DNA from: CAVQEK01 sp964596645
GTDB taxonomy: Bacteria > Bacteroidota > Bacteroidia > Cytophagales > Cyclobacteriaceae
NCBI GenBank assembly: GCA_964596645.1
Contig: CAZQVB010000006.1
Coordinates: 91,186 to 155,185 of the forward strand
Reading direction: 5' to 3'
Length of the DNA stretch: 64,000 nt
Shown one piece after another: positions 1-7,882 of this stretch. Position 1 is the first letter of the stretch, and each line of letters begins with the position of its first letter. The notes under the pieces are model-generated. The model ran no database searches, had not been told where the DNA came from, and saw only the letters and a list, made by a program, of their open reading frames with translations. A program made the position numbers and the translations under genes.

Positions 1-1299
1 GTTTCTGATGGGCCGGTCGTAGGTGGTGTGGCGCGTGAGCCATCGTTTCTGTGCCACATCTTGCGCAAAGGCACTCGCCTGCACTTCTATCCGGTTGAAA
101 AGTGCCGGGAAATTCTGCTCTATCAGAAACTCTACCGCATCGGGCAGCAGCGTTTGGTCCAGTTTTTTGAAGGCAGAATATTTTTGCTGCACCAGGGTTT
201 TCTTCAATTCATCCGCCGACATCTCGGCCGACAGATTTTCTTTTACTGTGGCAATCAGCCGGCTGATTTCTTCCAGCTTCTCGTCTTGTGCACTAAGCCG
301 CTGCGCCAATATTCTTCCGGTATTTTTCTTCTCTATTTCCGTTCGTTTTTCTATCAGGCCCAGTTCCTGGTCGAGCCGCCAGTCGTCGTACAGGGCAAAG
401 AGCGTGTTGCCCCATCCCTGCGTGAGCTTGTCTGTCTGGCGTTTTTGGCTGTTGGCGCGCTGCCTGAGCGGCCAGGGGTGCACCTTCCATGCTGAGTATT
501 CTACCGTGCCTGCCACAGCCATTTTGCGGTGGAAGTTGGCCAATGCCTCAGCGACAATGTGCTGCACGCCCTGCTGGTAAGCGGCACGCTGCTGATTCAT
601 TTCATTTTCTATGGCAGGTACATTCAATTTGTCTCGTATGGCATTTTCGGACAACGCGCTATAGTAGTCGCGGTCGTGTTGAAGTACCTCCGCACAAAGC
701 TTACTGTATTTTTCTGAAGCTGCATCGAGCAGGGGGATGAGTTGGGCTGTCAACTCCACTTCGAAAACGGAGGTAAGCAGCCGCTGCAAAGGAATGCGGT
801 GCGACCAGTAGCGAAGCGGTTTTGGTGGCTTGCGCCTGATCTTGCGGAACAGATTGCCGGTGTGATGGGGGAGGCGAGAACACCAGAAAAAAAATTGCTT
901 TATACCCTTTAGTAAGGAGACCCACCATTGATCTGTTGGCAGCATGCGAAACCGGTCGCGGCTTTGCTCCGCCACCACGCGGGTGGGTTGTGCAGCGATC
1001 ATTGCGTGAAGGGCGGCCCGGTAGTCAGTCATTCCGGCTGCCAGGTACGACTCTGGTGATGGGTGCATCGCGCCGAGCAGGCGGTATGCGCTGTCCTTGT
1101 AGGCTACCAGCGCTTTGTCGCGCTCGGCATCTTTTACTTTCGACATCTGAGCCGCAGCTTTTTCCTGAATGTCGGCCAGTGCGTGTATCGTACTGCTCAG
1201 GTTGTCGAAGCGGATATGCAGCAGCAGGCCCAGGTGCTCCTGTACCAAAGGTTGAAAAGTACTTTCTACTATTGTTTTGTATTCAGCGTGTGCAGACAT
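1..1299 (-). CDS. Hypothetical protein, 3' end cut by window edge
   Basis: An open frame of 433 codons starts at ATG 1299 and runs off the left edge without a stop. I do not recognise the family. The protein has no signal peptide and looks mostly helical. It has a strongly basic stretch around residues 135-170 that begins with a short hydrophobic patch (GIKQFFFWC), and a charged, coiled-coil-like section near residues 340-390. It follows the deacetylase gene by 50 bp on the same strand, so it may be the last gene of the gld/cell-wall run. The amino-acid composition looks like real protein and no other frame here does. The function is unknown, and the missing C-terminus may hold the informative part. 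Confidence 0.7.
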   Translation of the reverse strand, partial: MSAHAEYKTIVESTFQPLVQEHLGLLLHIRFDNLSSTIHALADIQEKAAAQMSKVKDAERDKALVAYKDSAYRLLGAMHPSPESYLAAGMTDYRAALHAMIAAQPTRVVAEQSRDRFRMLPTDQWWVSLLKGIKQFFFWCSRLPHHTGNLFRKIRRKPPKPLRYWSHRIPLQRLLTSVFEVELTAQLIPLLDAASEKYSKLCAEVLQHDRDYYSALSENAIRDKLNVPAIENEMNQQRAAYQQGVQHIVAEALANFHRKMAVAGTVEYSAWKVHPWPLRQRANSQKRQTDKLTQGWGNTLFALYDDWRLDQELGLIEKRTEIEKKNTGRILAQRLSAQDEKLEEISRLIATVKENLSAEMSADELKKTLVQQKYSAFKKLDQTLLPDAVEFLIEQNFPALFNRIEVQASAFAQDVAQKRWLTRHTTYDRPIRN

Positions 1300-1349
1300 A
1301 GAAAATGCTGGGCTTTTGCAATTCTGAAAGATATCAATTTTTGCAGGGA

Positions 1350-2444
1350 TTATTCCGCTACCTGCGGCTGCACCCACAGATGGCTGTACCAATACCACTC
1401 CCCACCCGATGTAGACGGTGCGGTAATGGTGTAGAGTGTACGCCTGGCCTTTAGTGGTGCTTTTGCTCTGGCCCTGATGGTTTTGGTCGATTGATCTACT
1501 TCAATGACGCACTCGCCGCCTTGCACGAAACACTGCACAGCGTTCAGATTGATGTCGTCGTCAGTTACGGTGAAATGCAATAGTGGCGGGTTGGCATCTT
1601 GAACTACGCTATTGGCGGGTTTTACGTCAGACACTGGCATGGCATGCATTTTCGCTTTTTCACGAAAACCCTCCAGCGTAGCAAATGACGATGCCATAGG
1701 AAAGCGAGGCAGCCTGTGCATGTTCATCCGGTTGTGCATTACGCCCGAATTTTGGGCCACGGCTGCTTTGAAGCCCATCGCTTTGGTCGCTTCCACCATG
1801 GACTGGTCGTATTCGCCATAGGGGTAGGCAAAGAGCTCGGGGCGAAAGTGCAGGTGCTTTTCGAATAATTGCTGTGCCAGTGCTACGTCGTCTTTGAAGG
1901 TGGCCTGTCGGCTGCTTTCGGATTCATTCAGAAAATAGGCATGGGAGTGTGAATGGTTGCCCATTTCTATGCCTGCTGCACGAAGGCTTTTAATCTCTTC
2001 CCAGTCGAGGTAATCGGCCCCGCCCACCGTCTCTGTATTCACAAAAACTGTGGCCGGATATCCAAACTCCCTGAGTATGGGCATGGCACCGGTTAGAAAG
2101 GTTTTGTAGCCATCATCCACTGTGATTACTGCCACGCGCTGATCTTTGGCGGCATCGGCTGAGCGCATGTAGTCTATGGCTTCGCCCAGTGTGAGTACAG
2201 CAAATTGCTGATCTTTCAGATACTGCAAATGCGCCCGAAAGGTGTCCAGACTGATGTTGGTAGAGGGGAAGCGGCTGTCGCCAAATCGATGATAGACAAA
2301 GCATACCACCTCTTTGTATGGCGCTTCTTCCATAGTCACTTGCTGCACGACAGATGCCGTATTGCCGTCGCTTTTAGGTACGCACAATGTCGCCAGCGCT
2401 AAGATGGGAAGGCAACACAAACTTAATTTAATAGACATTTTCAT
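1350..2444 (-). CDS. Polysaccharide deacetylase family protein (NodB domain)
   Basis: The 364-residue protein starts with a hydrophobic export signal (about residues 5-22). A carbohydrate esterase 4 / NodB-homology domain follows. The metal and catalytic motif TVDDGY lies at residues 108-113 and the metal-binding histidines (NHSHSH) at about 163-168. Family members remove N- or O-acetyl groups from cell-wall or surface glycans, here on the outer side of the inner membrane. The C-terminal 100 residues after the catalytic domain are not assigned. The start overlaps the stop of the upstream glucosaminidase by one base (TGATG), so the two are translationally coupled. Together they suggest paired peptidoglycan or surface-polysaccharide editing downstream of the gliding ABC genes. 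The exact substrate cannot be read from sequence. Confidence 0.85.
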   Translation of the reverse strand: MKMSIKLSLCCLPILALATLCVPKSDGNTASVVQQVTMEEAPYKEVVCFVYHRFGDSRFPSTNISLDTFRAHLQYLKDQQFAVLTLGEAIDYMRSADAAKDQRVAVITVDDGYKTFLTGAMPILREFGYPATVFVNTETVGGADYLDWEEIKSLRAAGIEMGNHSHSHAYFLNESESSRQATFKDDVALAQQLFEKHLHFRPELFAYPYGEYDQSMVEATKAMGFKAAVAQNSGVMHNRMNMHRLPRFPMASSFATLEGFREKAKMHAMPVSDVKPANSVVQDANPPLLHFTVTDDDINLNAVQCFVQGGECVIEVDQSTKTIRARAKAPLKARRTLYTITAPSTSGGEWYWYSHLWVQPQVAE

Positions 2445-3301
2445 CAGTTTTCATCGATCTCGCGCTGGTATACAAAATAGTCCGGGTGCAGGCGGTAGCT
2501 GTCGTACCGGGTCAGGTTGTTGGCCACGATCACGTTGCGCAGCATGATCACATATTGGTTTCTTTTTTCGGAGTAGTTTTTCAGATACCATATCAGTTCA
2601 TACACATTATCGCTTTCGGCGCGTGCAGCCCGGAACTCCGTATAGGCATGGCCCCGGGCCAATATGTGAAAATAGTCCTCCACCGATTCCATAATGTTTT
2701 CATACTTGCGCAGATATATGACCTTGCCATTTCGGGATTGCGAAGCTGCAATGCGCGGTTCGCTGCGGTTGAAAGACCAGACACCAAAAATATTGTTGGC
2801 CTCCGTAAAAAAGCGCGAGGTGCCCCAGCCGCTTTCCAGCGCTGCCTGGGCTATCACCAGGCTGTTGGGGTGGGGGGCCATCTTCAGCAAGAGTTCTTCT
2901 GTGCTTTCGGCGCGATACTGTGTGTATTTCTGCCGAATGAATGCACTGTCGGCCTGGCTCCAGGCCGCCTGTTGCTCTGTCTTTTTTTGTAGCGTACGCA
3001 CCTGCTGCCTTTCCTTCATGAGCCGGTGCTTGGCCACCAATACCGATGGCAGTACCACAGCCACAAACATCTCTTTGCGCTTTTCCATCTCCATACTTTT
3101 CAGAAAGCCCACCTGACTGTATACCGCGGGTATCACCAGGGAGTCTGACAGCATGATGATGTCCTGCGGGCTTTCCGCTTCGATGTCGTCGATGACCAAT
3201 ACTTTTTTGTCTGCCGGTTCGCTGAGCAGCAGTACGGCCAATATCAACACAAGTACTACGGCAATGAAAAGAAGGCGGGGAGTAGTGATCTTCAATTTCA
3301 C
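2444..3301 (-). CDS. Bax-like glucosaminidase domain protein, membrane anchored
   Basis: The 285-residue protein has an N-terminal membrane segment (residues about 10-27), a charged helical linker and a C-terminal glucosaminidase domain (from about residue 140) of the Bax/GH73 type. The motif AQAALESGWGTSRF, with probable catalytic Glu156, and the following NNIFGVWSF are the family hallmarks. Such enzymes cut N-acetylglucosaminyl bonds in peptidoglycan. It lies about 90 bp downstream of the DUF4340 gene on the same strand and overlaps the deacetylase start by one base. I infer local peptidoglycan remodelling in the periplasm, perhaps to make room for envelope machinery. This is inferred from context only. 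Confidence 0.85.
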   Translation of the reverse strand: MKLKITTPRLLFIAVVLVLILAVLLLSEPADKKVLVIDDIEAESPQDIIMLSDSLVIPAVYSQVGFLKSMEMEKRKEMFVAVVLPSVLVAKHRLMKERQQVRTLQKKTEQQAAWSQADSAFIRQKYTQYRAESTEELLLKMAPHPNSLVIAQAALESGWGTSRFFTEANNIFGVWSFNRSEPRIAASQSRNGKVIYLRKYENIMESVEDYFHILARGHAYTEFRAARAESDNVYELIWYLKNYSEKRNQYVIMLRNVIVANNLTRYDSYRLHPDYFVYQREIDEN

Positions 3302-3391
3302 AAAAAATATCCTTGATTTATCCGGGTGAATATAGCACTAAAAAATGGACGGAAGTGACCGGCAATGCAGGGTAGGCAGGGACTACGCCGG

Positions 3392-4342
3392 CTAATCGCT
3401 TTGGCTGAAATATGATTTTTCGCGCAATACAGCTTCCAGCCGATTTTTATCGAAAAGAGCCATGGTGCTGTCGTCGAGCAGGCCAAGCACCATATTGTCT
3501 CCGGGCAATGCCGGGAAAATGGCCAGTTTTCTGTACGACTGTCTACCGGTTTCGTCTACTTCCAGCAGTGCGCGTGGCGTGGTACGCCGAAGGCTGTCAA
3601 AGACATCGTCATCGCCCGGGCCAATGAATTGATCGGCCTGAAAATAGGCGAAGCGGTCGAGGTAGTCCATCATTCTGGCGGTGTCGAGCATAGCCACGTC
3701 GGGCATGCTCAAAAAGTTGAAGTTGAAGACGATGTCAAATCCTGTTTCAGGCGATTGCGGATAATGCATGCTGAGCCGCTGCAGACTTTGCCAGGTGATG
3801 GAGAAGATGAGACGATTGCGCCAGTCGCGTTCGGGTATTTCGAATATGCCGGCCAGATAGCTGTTGTACCCGGGCAGGTGTACGATGTAGCTTGTTTCGC
3901 CCTCTGGCGTGCTGAAGTAGGTCTGCGTCTTGTTGTCGTTGCCGGCGGCAGTATAGGTTTCCAGTATCTCGTTTTCGGCCATTATGGTGATTTGAAAGCC
4001 ACGTGTTGCCAGATTATCCTCTACTTCGGGCTGTTGGGTAGCGGGCACTTTGCGGTGAATGCGCACATCGTGCAACACTGCGAGCAGCACCTGCACGATC
4101 TGTGGGTCGGCCAGGAATTTATTGTTGACCACCCAGCCGGAGTCGGTGCGGCTGAGCGTATTGTGTGTGCTTTCCGACTGTATCTTTATTTTATCTATGG
4201 CAGAGGTATCGGCTATGGCAAATCTTGCAGCATCGGTTACGGTAGATTTCTTTCTTTTGAGAGTAAGCTCGGCCAGGCCAATGAGCAAGATCAGCACGAT
4301 GAGCGTTGTCAATAGTATGATGTTCTTTTTCTTTTGAGGCAT
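3392..4342 (-). CDS. DUF4340 domain-containing protein
   Basis: The 316-residue protein has one N-terminal membrane segment (about residues 8-24) after a lysine-rich start (MPQKKKN), then a periplasmic domain resembling DUF4340. DUF4340 proteins are often encoded next to GldG/GldF-type ABC transporters and are thought to act with them at the outer face of the inner membrane; no biochemical role is established. It sits about 95 bp downstream of gldG on the same strand. The repeated pattern of beta strands with a tryptophan near the start of the domain (SGWVVNNKF) fits the family. I am confident of membership but not of a specific activity. Confidence 0.8.
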   Translation of the reverse strand: MPQKKKNIILLTTLIVLILLIGLAELTLKRKKSTVTDAARFAIADTSAIDKIKIQSESTHNTLSRTDSGWVVNNKFLADPQIVQVLLAVLHDVRIHRKVPATQQPEVEDNLATRGFQITIMAENEILETYTAAGNDNKTQTYFSTPEGETSYIVHLPGYNSYLAGIFEIPERDWRNRLIFSITWQSLQRLSMHYPQSPETGFDIVFNFNFLSMPDVAMLDTARMMDYLDRFAYFQADQFIGPGDDDVFDSLRRTTPRALLEVDETGRQSYRKLAIFPALPGDNMVLGLLDDSTMALFDKNRLEAVLREKSYFSQSD

Positions 4343-4438
4343 GTTCAGCAGTTAATAAAATAATCTTGCTACACGGTGACGTAGTGAAATTCCCAGAGAC
4401 CAAAAAGCCGGCTAAGGCGGGCCGGATACATTATCTTT

Positions 4439-6133
4439 TCACGATTTACGCATAGCAGCATATCTACGACGTCTGAGGCTGTTTTTTACCAATCCGAATA
4501 TAACAATAAGCACAATAGGCCCCAGCAGGTTGATGACCTGCCACTTCACGCGCTCCTCCTCTATTTTCACCTGGTCCAGCGGTCGTATTTGTATTTCTTT
4601 GGCCCGGGTGAGTATCAGGCCTTCATCTCCCAACAGGTATTGCATGCTGTTCATCAGCACATCTTCATTGGCATAAGTGGTTTCGGTAAACGGGTCGAAA
4701 CCCAGGGGCTGCGCCTGGCCGGTTTGCGGGTTGATCAGGTTCAGGGCGATATCGCCGTCGGCTATTACAATTATTTTGGTGGGTTTGCTTTCTGTGGCGA
4801 AGCCGCTGGTGTCGACTCCTGCCGGCAAAAAACGGTTTTTGTATAGCGACTGAAAGCGGCCTTCGTTGAGCCAGGCCAAAGGCTGCGGGCCATCGCTGAA
4901 AAATGCCGGATCCATATCTTTTCGCAGCTCGTTCACGCTTATTTTCACAGGGGCTTGCAACAGGCGCGAATACTCAGAAGAAAACATCAATGGCGTTTTT
5001 TCTATGCCATCGGCCTTTACCGTATCAATGCTGTTGGCAAATTTGAGCAAGGTGGCGTCCAAATTGCGCACGATGGGGTGTTTGCCGTAGTGGTTGATGA
5101 GCGGAAAAAACGGCCAGGTGAGCAGCATCATCTGTGGCCGGTTGCCCATGTTGCCCACCACAATGGGGTATTTGGAGGCATTCATATCGATCACCATGTC
5201 TTTGTTGATGCGCAAGCCGTATCTGAACAGCAGGTCGTCGAGGTTCAGCTCGTAGGGCAGGGCATAGCTGCCCTCGCCACTGGCGCTGTCCATGCTGGCG
5301 GCCAGCATGTCGATCAGAAAGAGCGCCTGGCCACCACGCATGATAAACTGATCAATTTTGAACTTATCCTGCTCAGAAAAAGCCTGTTGCGGCTTTGCCA
5401 CTATTATGGCATCAAACCCAAGCAGGGAGGGCAGCCGCTTCAGGTCAATGTGCGTGACGCGGTACTGGGTAGAGAGGGCCGCATCGAAGCCGGCCATCTG
5501 CAGGGAGTCCAGCTCGCCATGCCCGTGCACAATGGCTACGTGCTTGTTTTGTGGTTGCGCCAGTTGCTTTATGGTGCTGATCAACTCGTACTCCAGCCCT
5601 TCTATGGACTGGTTGAGCTGCTCCTGTGCATTGGCCGCTTTGTTGCCTTTCAGCAACATTACCCCGGCCTCACGTGTGCCATACGACACCACGGCGCCAG
5701 GCACGATCCGTGTCTGCACACGCTTTCCGTCTACATTGTCGAACACATCGGTGGGCTGTATGCCTTTATCTGCCAGCGACTGGTAAAATTCATTTCTGGC
5801 ACTGGCGCCCACGGCCGACGACGGGTTTACAAACTGAAACTGCAGGTTGTCGCCGGCATACATTTTAAACTCATGGAGGGTCTCGCGTATGCTGCGCTGC
5901 AATCGCTGAAAAGCAGGAGGGAAGTCACCTTCCAGATAAACATCGATCTGCACTTCACCTTCCAGGTTGCGCAGCACCTCTTTGGAGGGTTCGGACAGGG
6001 TAAAGCGGTTTTCTTCGGTGAGGTCTATCCTGAAAAAAAAACGCCCCGCGAGTTGGTTCAGCAGCACCAATGCCGCCACACCCACCAAAAAGAGCAGTAT
6101 TGCTCCAAGCTTTTTACTCTCCAGATTCACCAT
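4439..6133 (-). CDS. gldG: Gliding-associated ABC transporter component GldG
   Basis: The 564-residue protein has a membrane segment near the N-terminus (about residues 10-28), a long periplasmic ABC_transp_aux / GldG domain and a second membrane segment close to the C-terminus ending in a basic tail. The sequence around FRIDLTEENRFTLSEPS is typical of GldG. GldA, GldF and GldG are thought to form an ABC transporter needed for gliding in some Bacteroidota. I chose ATG 6133 (MVNLESKK) over an upstream ATG at 6163 because it gives a normal N-terminus and overlaps the gldF stop by only 7 bp. The transported substrate is unknown. Confidence 0.92.
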   Translation of the reverse strand: MVNLESKKLGAILLFLVGVAALVLLNQLAGRFFFRIDLTEENRFTLSEPSKEVLRNLEGEVQIDVYLEGDFPPAFQRLQRSIRETLHEFKMYAGDNLQFQFVNPSSAVGASARNEFYQSLADKGIQPTDVFDNVDGKRVQTRIVPGAVVSYGTREAGVMLLKGNKAANAQEQLNQSIEGLEYELISTIKQLAQPQNKHVAIVHGHGELDSLQMAGFDAALSTQYRVTHIDLKRLPSLLGFDAIIVAKPQQAFSEQDKFKIDQFIMRGGQALFLIDMLAASMDSASGEGSYALPYELNLDDLLFRYGLRINKDMVIDMNASKYPIVVGNMGNRPQMMLLTWPFFPLINHYGKHPIVRNLDATLLKFANSIDTVKADGIEKTPLMFSSEYSRLLQAPVKISVNELRKDMDPAFFSDGPQPLAWLNEGRFQSLYKNRFLPAGVDTSGFATESKPTKIIVIADGDIALNLINPQTGQAQPLGFDPFTETTYANEDVLMNSMQYLLGDEGLILTRAKEIQIRPLDQVKIEEERVKWQVINLLGPIVLIVIFGLVKNSLRRRRYAAMRKS

Positions 6134-6855
6134 TTTCTCATACTCAATATCAGGCGGGTGCACCAGAGGGCCAGTGCGGCCATGCTCACAAAATAAATGA
6201 CATCGCGGCTGTCGACCAGGCCTTTGCTCAGCGCCTGGTAATGATAAAGTATGCCGAGCTGGTCAATAAAGGTCGCCACCGGTCGCAACGACCCCAGCGC
6301 CGCCAGCGAACCAAAGCCGCTGTATATGATGAAACAAAGAAACACAGCCACTACAAAGGCGATCACCTGGTTTTCTGTCAATGAAGAAGCGAACAGCCCT
6401 ATGGCTGCAAATACGCCGCCCAGCAAAATAAGCCCGATATAAGAACCCATTGTGCCGGCTGTGTCGATATTGCCCACCGGGCTGCCCAGGTAGTACACAG
6501 TAAAATAATACAGCAAAGTAGGCGCTAGTGCTATCAGCACGATGGCCACGCTTGCCAGGTATTTGCCCAATATGATGTCGCTGTCGCGCAAAGGCCGGGT
6601 ATACAACAGCTCCAATGTGCCTGCCTTCTTTTCTTCGCTAAACATGCGCATGGTGATGGCGGGTATCAAAAACATAAAAACATAAGGCGCCAGTGTGAAG
6701 AGTGCGTCGAGATCGGCAAAGCCATATTGCAGTACGCTGGTGTCGGGAAACACCCAAATGATAAGGCCCATGCTCACCAGAAACACGCCGATGATGATGT
6801 AGGCCATCAGGCTGTTGAAAAATGAGTTGATCTCTTTGGTGAAAACAGGCCACAT
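6127..6855 (-). CDS. gldF: Gliding-associated ABC transporter permease GldF
   Basis: The 242-residue permease has about six membrane segments. The start MWPVFTKEINSFF is typical of GldF, where the permease opens directly into the first helix. It also carries the ABC2-type motif (residues about 60-100, with EEKKAGTLELLYTRPL). It would be the membrane channel partner of GldA and GldG. The gene starts 5 bp after the gldA stop and its 3' end overlaps gldG by 7 bp, so the three are co-transcribed. Length and topology are normal for the family. Confidence 0.93.
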   Translation of the reverse strand: MWPVFTKEINSFFNSLMAYIIIGVFLVSMGLIIWVFPDTSVLQYGFADLDALFTLAPYVFMFLIPAITMRMFSEEKKAGTLELLYTRPLRDSDIILGKYLASVAIVLIALAPTLLYYFTVYYLGSPVGNIDTAGTMGSYIGLILLGGVFAAIGLFASSLTENQVIAFVVAVFLCFIIYSGFGSLAALGSLRPVATFIDQLGILYHYQALSKGLVDSRDVIYFVSMAALALWCTRLILSMRKW

Positions 6856-6860
6856 AAAGG

Positions 6861-7778
6861 CTATGCGTTGGTGGTAAGTTGACGAAAAATGTCTTCAATG
6901 GAATCATCCTCCTGGTTTAGTCGCAGCAGCGTGAGGCCATTGTTGGCGGCAAAGGCAAACAGCACAGGCCGAAGGTCGATCTCTTTGGAAGACTTGATGG
7001 TAAAGTTGCGTGTATCGGCCGACTCCACTTCCAGCACGCCCTGTAGTGCCCGAAGTTGTGCGTCATCCACAGGCTCTTTAAACTCTACACGCAGCATCAC
7101 CGACTCCCGCAGTAGCGACGACAGGTTGGCAGGTTTGTCGTTGGCCACTATTCGACCCCGGTGCAAGATGACGACCCTGTCGCAAAGTGCCTGCACCTCC
7201 TGGAGTATGTGGCTGGAAAATATCACCGTTTTGTTTTGCCCAAGGCTTCGTATGAGTTGGCGTATCTCCACTATCTGGTTGGGGTCAAGCCCGGTAGTGG
7301 GTTCGTCGAGTATGAGCAGCTCCGGGTCGTGAATGAGGGCTTGTGCAAGGCCCACACGCTGCCGGTAGCCTTTGGAGAGTTCACCAATTTTTTTGTGTTG
7401 TTCGCGGTCGAGGCCGCAGATATTGATCATCTCGTTGATGCGCTGCCGGAGTGTAGATCTTTTTTTGATGTAAATACTGCCCGCAAAGTGCAGGTACTCG
7501 CGCACGTACATGTCGGTATACAGCGGGTTGTGCTCAGGAAGATAGCCGATCATCTTGCGTACACGCCCGGGTTCTTCTTCCACATTGCTGCCGCCGACCA
7601 GCACCCGGCCCGTTGTGGGCGGTATAAAGCAAGTGATCACTTTCATTGTGGTAGATTTCCCGGCGCCATTGGGGCCGAGAATGCCAAGTATCTCACCTTT
7701 ATCGGCGCGGAAGCTAATGGCATCTACTGCCTTTTGCGACCCGTATATTTTTGTAAGCTGATCTACGACGACAGACAC
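6861..7778 (-). CDS. gldA: Gliding-associated ABC transporter ATPase GldA
   Basis: This is an ABC ATPase of about 305 residues. Walker A is GPNGAGKST, the signature region is LSKGYRQRVGLAQAL, Walker B is LLILDEPTTGLDP, and the switch His lies in SSHILQE. The C-terminal 80 residues form the GldA-type extension. I prefer GTG 7778 (giving VSVVVDQLTKIYG), which matches the usual N-terminus. An in-frame ATG at 7799 would add seven residues. It is the first gene of the gldAFG group and lies 104 bp downstream of the hybrid kinase on the same strand. It would energise the GldF/GldG membrane complex from the cytoplasm. Confidence 0.92.
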   Translation of the reverse strand: MSVVVDQLTKIYGSQKAVDAISFRADKGEILGILGPNGAGKSTTMKVITCFIPPTTGRVLVGGSNVEEEPGRVRKMIGYLPEHNPLYTDMYVREYLHFAGSIYIKKRSTLRQRINEMINICGLDREQHKKIGELSKGYRQRVGLAQALIHDPELLILDEPTTGLDPNQIVEIRQLIRSLGQNKTVIFSSHILQEVQALCDRVVILHRGRIVANDKPANLSSLLRESVMLRVEFKEPVDDAQLRALQGVLEVESADTRNFTIKSSKEIDLRPVLFAFAANNGLTLLRLNQEDDSIEDIFRQLTTNA

Positions 7779-7882
7779 GGCAATTGGTTCATAACACAAT
7801 TGGCCGAAATTATAAAGAACCGCTTAATATAGCCTTGCAACAGGCATTTATTTTAACCGGTGCACATATAGAAAGCGACAGA

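Noticed and set aside
23..580. Open frames of 155-185 codons on the plus strand
   Set aside because: They are antisense to the minus-strand gene that runs off the left edge; the minus frame has protein-like composition and these do not.
4955..6196. A 413-codon plus-strand frame over gldG
   Set aside because: Shadow of a real gene; gldG shows clear family features and this frame none.
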